The notes: generated by a model from the sequence alone, not told the origin. Counted from the first letter of the stretch, positions 9,298 through 18,820 are shown. The stretch: 64,000 nt of DNA from Rhodococcus sp. KRD197 (GCF_017168235.1 NZ_JABFAO010000011.1:369513-433512), one strand, 5' to 3'. A program made the numbers and translations.

Positions 9298-9303
9298 TAA
9301 GCT
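9298..9303 (+). promoter_or_regulatory. -10 box of a leaderless mntR promoter
   Basis: TAAGCT lies exactly 7 bases before the GTG at 9311, the spacing expected for a leaderless actinobacterial mRNA. A weak TGTCAT (9276-9281) sits 16 bases further upstream. It implies the regulator can be made independently of the transporter genes. Confidence 0.4.
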
Positions 9304-9310
9304 CGACTCC

Positions 9311-10000
9311 GTGGTGGAACAAAACGGGGAGGTACAGCTGTCGGCTGTAGCCCAGGACTATCTGAAAGTCATCTGGACCGCCAGCGAATGGAGCGAGGAC
9401 ACGGTGAGCACGAAAATGCTCTCCGAGCGCATCGGAGTTTCCGCCTCCACCGTGTCCGAGGCCATCCGAAAGCTGGCCGACCAGGGGATGGTCGATCACG
9501 CCCGCTATGGAGCGATCTCGCTCACCGAGCGTGGTCGTCACGCCGCCGTCGCCATGGTTCGTCGTCACCGACTGATCGAGACGTATCTCGTTCGCGAACT
9601 CGGATACGGATGGGACGAAGTTCACGACGAGGCCGAAATCCTCGAGCATGCGGTCTCCGACCTGATGATGTCGCGAATCGACGCCAAGTTGGGTTTCCCG
9701 CAGCGAGACCCCCACGGCGACCCTATTCCGTCTGTGGACGGCGACATTTCCTCGCCCGAAGCCACGAGACTGAGCGACTACGCGAACGGCCAAAACGGGC
9801 GCGTCGCACGCATCTCGGACTCCGACCCGGCCATCCTGCGCTACTTCGACACCGTCGGGATCACGCTCGACCTGGTGATCACCGTTGTCGAACGCCGCGA
9901 CTACGCCGGAACCGTCGCGATCGAACTGGGACACGAGGAGTCGAACACCATCGATCTCGGTCAGCGCGCGGCCGAAGCGATCTGGATGGTTCCGGCCTGA
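9311..10000 (+). CDS. mntR: DtxR/MntR-family metal-dependent repressor (SirR-like)
   Basis: An iron/manganese-responsive regulator: an N-terminal winged helix (SAVAQDYLKVIWTASEW, then the recognition helix in RIGVSASTVSEAIRKL), the dimerisation/metal domain with EVHDEAEILEHAVSD near residue 100, and a C-terminal FeoA/SH3-like domain. It is nearly identical in layout to M. tuberculosis Rv2788 (sirR). From GTG 9311 it has 229 residues, matching that length; ATG 9275 or TTG 9251 would give longer forms overlapping the permease gene. Its place after the transporter genes suggests it represses them when manganese (or iron) is plentiful. Confidence 0.9.
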   Translation: MVEQNGEVQLSAVAQDYLKVIWTASEWSEDTVSTKMLSERIGVSASTVSEAIRKLADQGMVDHARYGAISLTERGRHAAVAMVRRHRLIETYLVRELGYGWDEVHDEAEILEHAVSDLMMSRIDAKLGFPQRDPHGDPIPSVDGDISSPEATRLSDYANGQNGRVARISDSDPAILRYFDTVGITLDLVITVVERRDYAGTVAIELGHEESNTIDLGQRAAEAIWMVPA

Positions 10001-10030
10001 CCTCGCAGTAGCCCGCACCGACCGATTCTG

Positions 10031-10972
10031 CTAGCTGCTGAGACCTCGCAACGTAGCTGGACGCACCACCATCACCGAACTCGCCCGCTTACCCTTCTCC
10101 TGCAGCAGCGCGATCGCGTGACCGCTCGGATCGATCGCCGCGTACACGCCGGAGATTCCGATCGGGTCGAGCCAACGCCCCTGGCTTATCGCCTCCGCCT
10201 CGTCCGCATCGACCTGCCTGTGCTCGAACGCAGTGCGTGCGGCCTCGTCGATGTCGAGACTGACCGCGGGTTCGTCTGCGAGCTCGCGGAGAGTCCGGGC
10301 ATGCTCGAGGGTGAAGGGGCCGACGCGGGTCCGGCGCAGTTTCGTCAGATGGCCACCGACCCCGAGTGCGGCGCCGAGGTCACGCGCCAAGGCTCGAACA
10401 TAGGTCCCCGAGGAGCATTCGACCTCGACGTCCAGATCGACGAAGGCCGTCCCTTCCTCCCCCAGCACGTCCCGTCTGGCGAGAACCTCGAAGCGGGAGA
10501 CGTGGACCCGCCTCGCCGGGATGGTGAACTCCTCGCCGGCGCGTACCAGCTTGTGCGCCCGCTGTCCGTCGACCTTGATCGCGCTGACGCTCGACGGGAT
10601 CTGCTCGATGTCACCGGTGAGCGAGATGACCTGCGCGGAGATGTCTGCGTCGGTAATCGAGGACGCGGACGCGTCGGCGATCGTCTCGCCCTCGGCGTCG
10701 TCGGTGGTGGTGCTTCTGCCGAGACGGATGGTCGCCGAGTACGCCTTGGTGGTCAGGGCGAGCAGTCCGAGCATCTTGGTAGCGCGTTCGATGCCGAGGA
10801 CGAGCACGCCCGTGGCCATCGGATCGAGCGTCCCCGCATGCCCCACCTTGCGTGTGTTCAGCAGCTTGCGGCACGACGCCACCACGTCGTGGCTGGTCAC
10901 TCCCGCATCCTTGTCGACAATCAACAACCCGGCTCCGACGAGACCGGAGGACAACTTACCGCGCGCAGACAC
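10031..10972 (-). CDS. truB: tRNA pseudouridine(55) synthase
   Basis: A 313-residue TruB enzyme that converts U55 of tRNAs to pseudouridine. The catalytic block is KVGHAGTLDPMATGVLVLGI near residue 45, with the catalytic Asp in TLDP; TTDDAEGE, QIPSSVSAIKVDGQRAH and the CSSGTYVRALARDLG block follow. It converges on mntR and is followed upstream on the same strand by pptT, the order seen in M. tuberculosis (Rv2793c-Rv2794c). Confidence 0.96.
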   Translation of the reverse strand: MSARGKLSSGLVGAGLLIVDKDAGVTSHDVVASCRKLLNTRKVGHAGTLDPMATGVLVLGIERATKMLGLLALTTKAYSATIRLGRSTTTDDAEGETIADASASSITDADISAQVISLTGDIEQIPSSVSAIKVDGQRAHKLVRAGEEFTIPARRVHVSRFEVLARRDVLGEEGTAFVDLDVEVECSSGTYVRALARDLGAALGVGGHLTKLRRTRVGPFTLEHARTLRELADEPAVSLDIDEAARTAFEHRQVDADEAEAISQGRWLDPIGISGVYAAIDPSGHAIALLQEKGKRASSVMVVRPATLRGLSS

Positions 10973-10998
10973 GAGAGATCATTGTGCCAGTACCGCGG

Positions 10999-11664
10999 TC
11001 AGGACACCGCTATCGCCGTCACGATCAGGCCTCCGTCGACCAACCATCGACCGTCGAAGGAGGTCAACGGCGGTCCGGTGAGGGTGTCGCCGGGGACGAG
11101 AAGCGTCGAGGTGAAGGTGCCGGAAAGCTCGCCCTTCACCCCGGTGCGCTCGAAAGTGATATGCGCATCCTCGAAACCCAGCCACCGTCCGGTGAGTGGT
11201 TCCCAGGCTTTGTAGGTCGCCTCCTTGGCACAGAACAACAGCCGATCCCAGTGCATGTCGGCACTGTCGGCAGTGGCGAGCCATTTCCGTTCCGCTTCGA
11301 TGCTCACCGCGTCCAGCACACCGTCGGGCAACGGTCCATGCGGCTCGGCATCGATCCCGACCGAACGCACCTGCATGGAGTAGCCGAGAACGGCCCCGCG
11401 GTACCCGTCGCAGTGTGTCAGCGACCCGACAACGCCCTTCGGCCACTGCGGAGCACCGGACTTGCCGCGCATGATCGGCGCGGGGTCGACGCCCAACTTG
11501 CCCATCGCGAGACGAGCGCAGTGTCGCGCGGAGGTGAACTCGCGCTTGCGCTTGTCGACTGCCTTGGCCACCAGGGGCGCCTCGAGCGGATGCGGGGTCA
11601 ACCCGGGTGGATCCTCGAACAACTCCGCGGCGACGACTCCGTTCGGGAGGATCGACTCGATCAC
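10999..11664 (-). CDS. pptT: 4'-phosphopantetheinyl transferase PptT
   Basis: A 221-residue Sfp-type transferase that activates acyl and peptidyl carrier proteins (mycolate, polyketide and siderophore synthases). Seen: CARLAMGKLGV, the GSLTHCDGYRGAVLG block, VGIDAEPH with the Mg-binding Asp-x-Glu, and the WDRLLFCAKEATYKAW motif with the W-x-x-K-E-A core. GTG 11664 overlaps the stop of the metallophosphoesterase gene as GTGA, which decides the start. Known: PptT and this phosphoesterase neighbour (Rv2795c) are co-transcribed in mycobacteria, where loss of the phosphatase (PptH) suppresses PptT inhibition. Confidence 0.95.
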   Translation of the reverse strand: MIESILPNGVVAAELFEDPPGLTPHPLEAPLVAKAVDKRKREFTSARHCARLAMGKLGVDPAPIMRGKSGAPQWPKGVVGSLTHCDGYRGAVLGYSMQVRSVGIDAEPHGPLPDGVLDAVSIEAERKWLATADSADMHWDRLLFCAKEATYKAWEPLTGRWLGFEDAHITFERTGVKGELSGTFTSTLLVPGDTLTGPPLTSFDGRWLVDGGLIVTAIAVS

Positions 11665-12584
11665 TGCTTGGACCTCATCTTCTCGACTTCGGCTTCCATT
11701 TCGGGCGTGACGGTGAAGTGACCGCCCCACTTGTTCAGCGTTCCCTCCGGGTACGCGGGCACCGGGAGAATCCGACGCAGCACATTGTCCGGCAAACCTC
11801 GCCGTTGCCACTCACGCGGGTAGCCGACGGAGACTTCCTCGAAGCGCACTCCGTCGTAGTAAGTGGTTCGCGGAATGTGCAGGTGGCCGTACACCGAGCA
11901 CAGTGCGTTGTACTTCACGTGCCAGTCGGCAGTGAGGGTCGATCCGCACCACAGCGCGAACTCCGGATAGAACAGCACGTCGGTCGGCTGACGAACCATC
12001 GGGAAGTGATTGATCAGCACTGTGGGAACGGAGGTATCGAGGGCGTCGAGGCGCGCGCGGGTGCTCTCGATACGTGCGCGGCACCACGCGTCGCGCGTGG
12101 CGTAGGGCTGCGGCGACAGCAGGAACTCGTCGGTGGCCACGACGTTCTTCTCTCGGGCGATCGCGAGGCCATGGTCTTTGTCGATCGCTCCGCGCGGCAG
12201 AAAGGAGTAGTCGTACAGCAGGAACAGCGGCACGATCGTCGCGGGCCCGCCCTCGCCCTCCCACACCAGGTAGGGGTCCTCGGGTGTCACCACGTCGATC
12301 TCTCGACACAAGTTCACCAGGTACTCGTAGCGCGCGACGCCGTGGATCTGCACGGGGTCTTTCGCCGTCGTCCACAGCTCGTGGTTTCCCGGCACCCAGA
12401 TGACCTTCGCGAACCGGCTGCGCAGGAGTTCGAGCGCCCATTTGATGTCGTCGGTCTTCTCCGAGACATCGCCAGCGACGATCAGCCAGTCCTCGGGCGA
12501 TTCGGGGTGAATATCCTCGGTGATCGGCCGGTTGCCTCGGTGGCCGACGTGGATGTCACTGACTGCCCAGAGCGTGGCTGCCAC
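11661..12584 (-). CDS. Metallophosphoesterase, likely phosphopantetheinyl hydrolase (PptH-like)
   Basis: A 307-residue calcineurin-type phosphoesterase. The metal motifs are seen in order: SDIHVGH, AGDVSE, VPGNHELW, NHFPMV and a final GHLHIPRT. It matches M. tuberculosis Rv2795c, which is reported to remove phosphopantetheine from carrier proteins and so opposes PptT. GTG 12584 is preferred because AAAGGA lies 9 bases upstream and it starts immediately before ATLWAVSDIH; the open frame continues to 12677. It overlaps pptT by 4 bases, so the pair is translationally coupled. Confidence 0.9.
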   Translation of the reverse strand: MAATLWAVSDIHVGHRGNRPITEDIHPESPEDWLIVAGDVSEKTDDIKWALELLRSRFAKVIWVPGNHELWTTAKDPVQIHGVARYEYLVNLCREIDVVTPEDPYLVWEGEGGPATIVPLFLLYDYSFLPRGAIDKDHGLAIAREKNVVATDEFLLSPQPYATRDAWCRARIESTRARLDALDTSVPTVLINHFPMVRQPTDVLFYPEFALWCGSTLTADWHVKYNALCSVYGHLHIPRTTYYDGVRFEEVSVGYPREWQRRGLPDNVLRRILPVPAYPEGTLNKWGGHFTVTPEMEAEVEKMRSKQ

Positions 12585-12726
12585 AGGGGGCGATCCTTTC
12601 AGTTCGATGACGTTCTCGCGGTTCGATGGTGAACCAACGCCCCATTCTCCTCTGTGATTGCGCCCTGTGCACGTCACGGGTGGCGGTCATGGGTGTTCGA
12701 GCACGCCACAGTGCGAGAATCGAGCT

Positions 12727-12921
12727 ATGGAAAAACTTTCGGGGTCCGAGAAGAGCGGCCTACGGGCAGGGATGGTCATCACGGTGATGGCCGCATTCCT
12801 TGCCGGGATTGCATCGGACAACTTCGTAACCGGATTCGCGATCACGGCTGTGGTGTGCGCGGTAGCGCTGCTCGCCGCGCAGTTCCTGGCCCGTGTAGTA
12901 GTGGCGAGACGGAACAGGTGA
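12727..12921 (+). CDS. Small two-helix membrane protein
   Basis: A 64-residue protein beginning [11 protein letters not shown] with two predicted membrane helices ([15 protein letters not shown] and [18 protein letters not shown]) and a basic tail [10 protein letters not shown] do not recognise the family. Its TGA overlaps the GTG proposed as the modA start (GTGA at 12918-12921), which suggests translational coupling to the molybdate transporter. A GAGAAT box ends 6-7 bases before the ATG, fitting a leaderless start. Confidence 0.6.
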   Translation: MEKLSGSEKSGLRAGMVITVMAAFLAGIASDNFVTGFAITAVVCAVALLAAQFLARVVVARRNR

Positions 12922-13757
12922 GGCCGGCTATCCATGGTCATCGTCTTATCCATGGTCATCGTCTTATCCATGGTCATCGTCGAAGCACCGGAAACCCTCG
13001 CACGAACCGGTCGATAGGCCCGCTGGCCGCCGCCACGGCGTGTGCCGCACTGCTCACGGGTTGCGCACCCGGCTCCCCGAATACCGGCGACATCACGGTC
13101 TTTGCGGCGGCATCGCTGACCGCGACGTTCACCGAACTCGCCGAGTCCTTCGAAGCCCAGTACCCGGGCACGAACGTCGCTCTCAACTTCGCCGGTTCCT
13201 CGGACCTGTTCACCCAGCTCGACCAGGGTGCACCGGCCGACGTGTTCGCAACCGCGGACACGAGCACCATGGAGAGGGCGGTCGATGCGCAGCTCGTGGA
13301 CGGCGAACCGACACCGTTTGCCACGAACGTGCTCACGATCGTCACAGCGCCGGGCAATCCCGCGAACGTGACATCGTTCGCCGATCTGGCGAACCCGGAC
13401 ATTCTGACTGTCGTGTGTGCCCCTCGGGTCCCGTGCGGCGCTGCCACCGACAAGGTCGAGCAGGTCACCGGCATCACCATTCCCGCAGTGAGCGAGGAAT
13501 CGGCGGTGACCGACGTGCTCGGGAAAGTGACGTCGGGGCAGGCGGACGCCGGCCTGGTGTACGTCACCGACGCCGCAGCGGCCGGAGACCGAGTGACTTC
13601 GGTGACCTTCCCCGAATCGGCTCGAGCAATCAACACGTACCCGATCGCAGTCCTCGGCAGCAACAAGAACGCCGATGCGGCAGCTGCGTTCGTGGCATTC
13701 GTCACCGGCGCCGCGGGGCAGCGGATTCTCGCCGAGGCCGGGTTCGCGGCGCCGTGA
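12918..13757 (+). CDS. modA: Molybdate ABC transporter substrate-binding lipoprotein
   Basis: A periplasmic-type binding protein for molybdate/tungstate. The core shows [44 protein letters not shown] and a [16 protein letters not shown] block near the end, all typical of ModA. A hydrophobic stretch with lipobox LLTGC makes it a lipoprotein. The only sensible in-frame start is GTG 12918, which overlaps the preceding gene's stop; it gives an unusually long n-region of about 33 residues before the hydrophobic core, including three IHGHR(L) repeats encoded by an 18-bp tandem repeat. modB overlaps its stop as GTGA. Confidence 0.88.
   Translation: MRPAIHGHRLIHGHRLIHGHRRSTGNPRTNRSIGPLAAATACAALLTGCAPGSPNTGDITVFAAASLTATFTELAESFEAQYPGTNVALNFAGSSDLFTQLDQGAPADVFATADTSTMERAVDAQLVDGEPTPFATNVLTIVTAPGNPANVTSFADLANPDILTVVCAPRVPCGAATDKVEQVTGITIPAVSEESAVTDVLGKVTSGQADAGLVYVTDAAAAGDRVTSVTFPESARAINTYPIAVLGSNKNADAAAAFVAFVTGAAGQRILAEAGFAAP
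12930..12981. repeat. 18-bp tandem repeat, about 2.9 units, in the modA leader
   Basis: Units begin at 12930, 12948 and 12966 with ATCCATGGTCATCGTCTT; the first two are perfect and the third lacks the last two bases. In the modA frame each copy reads IHGHRL. It sits between the GTG start and the hydrophobic core of the signal peptide. Confidence 0.95.
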
Positions 13758-14560
13758 CCGCCACCCGCTCGACCACGGTTCGGCTCGGGCTCCCGGGGTG
13801 GGTCTTTCTTCCGGCCGCAATCGGTGCTCTGTTCATCCTGACACCGCTGCTTGCCATTCTGCTTCGGATCGATTGGCCCAATTTCGTTCCACTCGTCACC
13901 TCGGACGCATCGAGAACCGCACTCGCCCTGAGCTTGCGAACAGCCGCCGCCAGCACCGCGCTGTGTGTCGTCATCGGTATCCCCATGGCGCTCGTGCTCG
14001 CTCGCACCGATTTCCCGGGGCTCTCGATCCTTCGAGCGCTCGTGCTGCTGCCGCTGGTTCTGCCGCCCGTCGTCGGGGGGATTGCGTTGCTGTACACGTT
14101 CGGGCGCCTGGGCCTCGTCGGCGAGTATCTGGAGGGTTGGGGCCTGTCCATCGCATTCTCGACGACCGCGGTGGTGTTGGCTCAAACCTTCGTTTCGCTG
14201 CCCTTCCTCGTCCTCAGCCTCGAAGGTGCACTGCGAAGTTCGGGTCACGCCTACGAAAGGGTGGCGGCGACGCTCGGCGCTCGACCGACGACAGTCCTGC
14301 GGCGCGTGACCCTGCCCCTCGTGCTGCCCGGCCTCGTCTCGGGCGCTGTACTCGCCTTCGCGCGTGCACTCGGCGAATTCGGTGCCACCCTCACCTTCGC
14401 CGGATCGCTCCAGGGCGTCACACGGACCTTGCCACTCGAGATCTATCTTCAACGGGAAGCCGATGCCGATGCTGCAGTGGCGCTGTCACTACTGCTGATC
14501 GTCGTGGCCGCCCTCGTCGTTCTCGCCGCACGTGGACGCCGGACGGACAGTGTCCTGTGA
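13754..14560 (+). CDS. modB: Molybdate ABC transporter permease
   Basis: A 268-residue membrane permease with about six helices. The ABC-coupling EAA motif is seen as [20 protein letters not shown] near residue 175, and the [16 protein letters not shown] block is characteristic of ModB. GTG 13754 overlaps the modA stop (GTGA). It acts with ModA and ModC to import molybdate. Confidence 0.95.
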   Translation: MTATRSTTVRLGLPGWVFLPAAIGALFILTPLLAILLRIDWPNFVPLVTSDASRTALALSLRTAAASTALCVVIGIPMALVLARTDFPGLSILRALVLLPLVLPPVVGGIALLYTFGRLGLVGEYLEGWGLSIAFSTTAVVLAQTFVSLPFLVLSLEGALRSSGHAYERVAATLGARPTTVLRRVTLPLVLPGLVSGAVLAFARALGEFGATLTFAGSLQGVTRTLPLEIYLQREADADAAVALSLLLIVVAALVVLAARGRRTDSVL

Positions 14561-14573
14561 TGAAAGGTCTCCT

Positions 14574-15662
14574 GTGAGCTCCGTGTCCGTGACTGCCCGG
14601 ATCGCGCAGCGGAATGTCGAGTTCGAGTTCGACGTCGCCGAAGGGGAGGTCGTTGCCCTACTCGGCCCCAACGGTGCCGGTAAATCCACGTTGCTCGACC
14701 TCATCGCAGGGCTCGCAACGCCCGACACCGGAAAAATCACCCTCGGGGCGGACGTCGTCACCGATACCGCTCGGGGAATACACGTGCCTCCCCATGCTCG
14801 CGGTGTCGCGAGCCTGTCTCAGAGCGCTCTGCTGTTTCCGCATCTCAGCGTCGCGGAGAACGTGGCGTTCGCTCCCCGCAGCCGTGGCGTCCGCAGGCGC
14901 GATGCGCGAGCACTGGCCCAGTCCTGGCTCAGTGCGGTCGGTGCACTCGACCTCGCCGGCCGCCGACCCGCGCAACTGTCGGGTGGGCAGGCACAGCGCG
15001 TAGCAATTGCACGTGCACTAGCCGCCGAACCCAGGGTCTTGCTCCTCGACGAGCCGATGGCGGCACTCGACGTCGAGACCGCCCCCGGGCTACGGCGCCT
15101 GCTTCGCACCGTGCTGCGCGAGCAGCGACGCACAGCAGTGGTGGTCACACACGACCTGCTCGACGCGCTGGCCATGGCCGACACCGTCGTCGTGGTCGAG
15201 TCGGGACGGATTGTCGAGCGCGGACCGACGGCCGATGTGCTCACCTCACCGCGCAGTGCCTTCGCCGCGCAGATCGCAGGGGTGAACCTGCTGACCGGTC
15301 GAGTCGACGCTTCGGGTTCGCTGACCACAGCGTGGGGACTGCACGTGTTCGGCCACATGGACGGTGCACAGGCGGAGGCAATGACGGGAGATGCGGTGGC
15401 GGTGTTCGCCCCGTCCGCCGTCGCCGTCCACCTCGAACCTCCGCGCGCCAGCCCGCGCAACATCTTTCCCGTCACCATCACCACGATGGACGCCCAGGGC
15501 GCGTACGTGCGGCTACGGGGAGCCGACTATCCGGACGGCAGCCCCGGGACAGCCGCCGACGTCACTCCAGCAGCGGTCGCCGAGCTCGATCTCGAGCCGG
15601 GCCGCGCCGTCTACTTCGTCGTCAAGAGTCAGGAAATGGCGATTCATCCGGCTGTGCGTTGA
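14574..15662 (+). CDS. modC: Molybdate ABC transporter ATP-binding protein with C-terminal TOBE/Mop domain
   Basis: A 362-residue ABC ATPase: Walker A GPNGAGKST, signature LSGGQAQRVAIARAL, Walker B VLLLDEPMAALDVE, switch His in VVVTHDLLDAL. After residue 230 a molybdate-binding TOBE-type domain follows (NLLTGRV...FPVTITTMDAQGAYVRL). GTG 14574 has GAAAGG 6 bases upstream. It may bind molybdate itself and so sense cytoplasmic levels, as known for some ModC proteins. The 3' end overlaps the convergent MATE gene by 19 bases. Confidence 0.94.
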   Translation: MSSVSVTARIAQRNVEFEFDVAEGEVVALLGPNGAGKSTLLDLIAGLATPDTGKITLGADVVTDTARGIHVPPHARGVASLSQSALLFPHLSVAENVAFAPRSRGVRRRDARALAQSWLSAVGALDLAGRRPAQLSGGQAQRVAIARALAAEPRVLLLDEPMAALDVETAPGLRRLLRTVLREQRRTAVVVTHDLLDALAMADTVVVVESGRIVERGPTADVLTSPRSAFAAQIAGVNLLTGRVDASGSLTTAWGLHVFGHMDGAQAEAMTGDAVAVFAPSAVAVHLEPPRASPRNIFPVTITTMDAQGAYVRLRGADYPDGSPGTAADVTPAAVAELDLEPGRAVYFVVKSQEMAIHPAVR

Positions 15663-16993
15663 ATGTCGGCGCCGGCGATAGCCCACCGGCCCGAGACGAA
15701 ACGACCGATCACCGCCGCCATGCGCAGTGCGACGAAAATCCCGAGGCCGAACCAGATTCCGCGAAGTCCCCAGTCGAAGGCCAATGCGAGCCAGATCGAC
15801 GGCAGGAAGCCGACGAGCGCACATGCGAGCGTGGCCGTTCGTAGGAACGCCGCATCCCCGGCACCGAGAAGCACACCATCGAGTGCGAACACGACACCGG
15901 CCAGTGGAATGATCGCCACGAAGATCCACCAAATCGACTGCATCTGTTCCACCACGGACGAATCTGTCGTGAACAGGCCCGGCAGAATGGGCCCACCGGC
16001 CGCGAGAAGCAACGCCAGCACCAGCGCGAACACCGTCGACCACACCGTCAGTCGCCAGCCCAAGCGCGTCGCGCCGGGCACATCGGCGCGACCGAGGGCG
16101 GCACCGACCAAGGTCTGGGCAGCGATGGCCAACGAATCGAGAGTCAGCGACACCAAGTTCCACAGGTGCAGTACAACCTGATTGGCCGCGACCGACGCCG
16201 CGCCGAATCGCGACGCCACCGCCGCCGCGGAGAGGAAGCAGGCTTGGAACGCCAGGCTGCGTAGCACCAGATCTCTGCCCAGCGACAACTGCGCACGCAT
16301 CACCGGCCATGATGGGCGCAGCGGCACGCCTGATCGCACGAGTGCTACGACGAAGAGAGCTCCCGCAACGGTCTGGCCGATGACGTTGGCGACCGCCGAC
16401 CCGACCAATCCCAGGTACGGGAATCCGAGGAGTCCGTGCACCAGGAGTGGGCACAGGACCGCCGAGAGCCCCAACCCGAACACGACGTAGCGGAGCGGGC
16501 GAACCGTGTCCTGTAGGCCTCGCATCCATCCGTTGCCCGCCATCGACACCAGAATGAACGGCACGCCGAGTACCGCAACCCGGAACCAGCGCACAGCTTC
16601 GGCAGTGATGTCGCCACCACCGCCGATCAGCGTGAGAATCGGAACGCACAGCAGCTGCATCACTGCAATGATCAGCGCGCCGAGCCCGAACGCCAGCCAT
16701 GTCGCCGATACGCCCTCCCCCACGGCGTCGTCGTCGCGTCCGGCACCGTGCAGGCGAGCCGCGCGGGCCGTCGTACCGTAGGACAGGAATGTCAGCTGAG
16801 TGCTGACCTGGGCCAGGACCAATCCCCCCACGGCAAGACCAGCGAGCGGCAACGCCCCGAGCCGGCCCACCACAGCGGCGTCCAAGAGTAAGTACAGCGG
16901 CTCTGCTGCAAGAACTCCCAGCGCTGGAATCGCCAATCCGAGGATGCGGCGCGGGGAGGCTTCGGCGAGGGCGCTGGAGTCAGGAGAGGGCAT
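15644..16993 (-). CDS. dinF: MATE-family efflux transporter (DinF-like)
   Basis: A 449-residue protein with about twelve membrane helices in two similar halves, typical of the DinF branch of MATE exporters, which use a proton or sodium gradient to expel cationic compounds. Marker blocks are PLYLLLDAAVVGRLG at the N-terminus, GNGWMRGLQDT near residue 155 and ALDGVLLGAGDAAFLR near residue 365. It overlaps nrnA by 14 bases at its start, so it reads as the last gene of the nusA-infB operon, as in M. tuberculosis. The substrate is unknown. Confidence 0.9.
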   Translation of the reverse strand: MPSPDSSALAEASPRRILGLAIPALGVLAAEPLYLLLDAAVVGRLGALPLAGLAVGGLVLAQVSTQLTFLSYGTTARAARLHGAGRDDDAVGEGVSATWLAFGLGALIIAVMQLLCVPILTLIGGGGDITAEAVRWFRVAVLGVPFILVSMAGNGWMRGLQDTVRPLRYVVFGLGLSAVLCPLLVHGLLGFPYLGLVGSAVANVIGQTVAGALFVVALVRSGVPLRPSWPVMRAQLSLGRDLVLRSLAFQACFLSAAAVASRFGAASVAANQVVLHLWNLVSLTLDSLAIAAQTLVGAALGRADVPGATRLGWRLTVWSTVFALVLALLLAAGGPILPGLFTTDSSVVEQMQSIWWIFVAIIPLAGVVFALDGVLLGAGDAAFLRTATLACALVGFLPSIWLALAFDWGLRGIWFGLGIFVALRMAAVIGRFVSGRWAIAGADIQRTAG

Positions 16994-17990
16994 CGATCAG
17001 GGTGGCGACGACGTCCGACATCGTTCCGTGCGCGGTGAACCCGGCGGCGTTGCGGTGCCCGCCACCGCCGAGAACCGTTGCGACGGTCGAGACGTCGACT
17101 ACGGTCTTCGAGCGCAGCGACACGGTCCATTCGTCACCGGCCTGTTGTTTGAACACAGCCGCGACCTCGGCTTCGGCGGTGGTGCGCACGATGTCGATGA
17201 CGCTCTCGATCTCCTCCGACCGTAGTCCGGCGGTGTCCTCGCGTTCGATGACGGCGTACACCAACCCGAGCCCGCCGACACCGTCGGGAACGAGCGTCGC
17301 GGATCCGAGAACTTTGCCCAGCATCGGAAGCCAGCCGAACGGATGACTGTCCAGCAGCTTTCGGGCGATCGCAGCACCGTCGATACCGGTGGCGAGCAGT
17401 CGTTCGGCAAGCAGATGCGAGCCGGGCCGAACCCATCGAAACGATCCGGTGTCGGTGACCAGACCAGCGAACAAACAGTGGGCCACGTCGGCATCGACCT
17501 CGATGTCCCACGCGTCGAACAGCCGCGTGATGACCGCGGTCGTGGACTCCGCACCGTCGTCGACGAGATTCACGGTCCCGAAACGAGTATTGGATCTGTG
17601 GTGATCGATCACCAGGCATGCGTCTGCGGAGTCGATTCGATCGGCAAGCGCACCGAGTCGCCCTCGGCTGCCGGCATCCACGGTGACGACGAGGTCGACC
17701 TCGCTGCGCACTTCCCGAGCGGGAACCAACATTTCGCGCCCGGGCAGTTCGTTCATCGATTCCGGTAGCTCCTCGGGGACGGCGAACGACACTTCCACCG
17801 ACACTCCCCGCCGATCCAACACCATCGCCAACGCAAGACCGCTACCGATGGTGTCGGCATCCGGGTGCACATGACAGAGCACAGTCGCCGAGCGAGCAGC
17901 CTCCAACAGGGAGATGACGCGGGGGAACATGTCCTCTACCGGTGCACCGATTCCTGCCTGTGGCGAGGCCGCTCTGGGCGATGTCGTCAC
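16980..17990 (-). CDS. nrnA: DHH-family bifunctional oligoribonuclease / pAp phosphatase (NrnA)
   Basis: A 336-residue phosphoesterase. The metal motifs are [11 protein letters not shown] near residue 42, [15 protein letters not shown] (the DHH signature) and DTGSFRW; the C-terminal DHHA1 domain ends with [11 protein letters not shown]. Known enzymes of this family degrade nanoRNAs and 3'-phosphoadenosine 5'-phosphate, and the M. tuberculosis member also acts on cyclic dinucleotides. The ATG overlaps the rbfA stop as ATGA, so the two genes are translationally coupled. Confidence 0.95.
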   Translation of the reverse strand: MTTSPRAASPQAGIGAPVEDMFPRVISLLEAARSATVLCHVHPDADTIGSGLALAMVLDRRGVSVEVSFAVPEELPESMNELPGREMLVPAREVRSEVDLVVTVDAGSRGRLGALADRIDSADACLVIDHHRSNTRFGTVNLVDDGAESTTAVITRLFDAWDIEVDADVAHCLFAGLVTDTGSFRWVRPGSHLLAERLLATGIDGAAIARKLLDSHPFGWLPMLGKVLGSATLVPDGVGGLGLVYAVIEREDTAGLRSEEIESVIDIVRTTAEAEVAAVFKQQAGDEWTVSLRSKTVVDVSTVATVLGGGGHRNAAGFTAHGTMSDVVATLIDALS

Positions 17991-18463
17991 GTCGCCCGGT
18001 CCACCTCGGCCGACTCTGAGTCCTCGTCGAGGTCTCGGGGCGCCTTGTACGGATCGGGGTCACCTGCGGGTTGCGCGGTGGCCGCCGCCCGGGCGACCTC
18101 ACTGTCTGCTCGCCGGGCGCGCTCGAGGAGTTCCTCCATGTGACGCGCTGTATCGGGGACCGTGTCCGTGACGAACGTCAGGGTCGGTGTGAAGCGAACA
18201 CCGGTTCCCGCACCGACTTTGGAGCGCAGAACGCCCTTTGCCTTCTCCAAACCGGAAGCCGCAGCCTGCACGTCGGGCGGCGTGTCCAAGTCCTCGCCTC
18301 GCACCGTGTAATAGACCGTCGCATCGTGCAGGTCGGCTGTGACCTTGCAGTCGGTGATCGTCACGAATGCCAGCCGCGGATCCTTGATCTCGTGGTCGAT
18401 AGCCGTCGCAACGATGGCGGCTATCCGTTTCGAAAGCCTGCGAGCCCTCGCCTGATCCACCAT
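17987..18463 (-). CDS. rbfA: 30S ribosome-binding factor A
   Basis: A 158-residue RbfA that helps mature the 16S rRNA 5' end during cold growth and assembly. Seen: an N-terminal [18 protein letters not shown] helix, [18 protein letters not shown] and [20 protein letters not shown]. The last 35 residues form an acidic, low-complexity tail (ending [13 protein letters not shown]) typical of actinobacterial members. It lies between the DUF503 gene and nrnA. Confidence 0.96.
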   Translation of the reverse strand: MVDQARARRLSKRIAAIVATAIDHEIKDPRLAFVTITDCKVTADLHDATVYYTVRGEDLDTPPDVQAAASGLEKAKGVLRSKVGAGTGVRFTPTLTFVTDTVPDTARHMEELLERARRADSEVARAAATAQPAGDPDPYKAPRDLDEDSESAEVDRAT

Positions 18464-18496
18464 GAACTCTTCACGCTCCTCATACGCGGTACCGAG

Positions 18497-18787
18497 TCAG
18501 TCCTCGGGACCGAAAATTCTTCTTCTCACTGCCAACAATTCCAGATCGTGGCGCTCGGCGACATGCCGTTCGCATTCGTCCAGTTTGTCGTGCAGACCAT
18601 CGACATCGGATCCCGCTGCGGCGATTCCGAAAAGGGACCGCCTGATACGGCCGAGTTCACCCGTCTCCGCCGCCGAAACACCAAATCTGTGCAACTCCGA
18701 CAGCACGGGCTCGACCGTCGTCTGCTTCTCCGCCAACGACCGCACGTCGCCCAACAGCACGTCCAACTCCAGAGCACCCAGATACAC
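18497..18787 (-). CDS. DUF503 family protein (YlxP-like)
   Basis: A 96-residue small protein starting VYLGALELDVLLGDVRSLAEKQTTVEPVL, the family signature, and ending in VRRRIFGPED. Members sit between infB and rbfA in many Gram-positive genomes; the biochemical role is unknown, with a link to ribosome or RNA work inferred only from context. The start is GTG 18787 with GAAGGA 9 bases upstream. An overlapping frame starting at ATG 18795 is a shadow. Confidence 0.88.
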   Translation of the reverse strand: MYLGALELDVLLGDVRSLAEKQTTVEPVLSELHRFGVSAAETGELGRIRRSLFGIAAAGSDVDGLHDKLDECERHVAERHDLELLAVRRRIFGPED

Positions 18788-18820
18788 GCGGCCATCCTTC
18801 GATCGGTTCGACCGGACGAT

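Noticed and set aside
12934..13017. Short open frame [16 protein letters not shown] in the modA leader
   Set aside because: It reads the 18-bp repeat in another frame, ends after 27 residues and has no ribosome binding site; the hydrophobic look is a by-product of the repeat.
12687..13820. 377-codon open frame antisense to modA
   Set aside because: Arg/Gly/Cys-rich shadow of modA and the small membrane gene.
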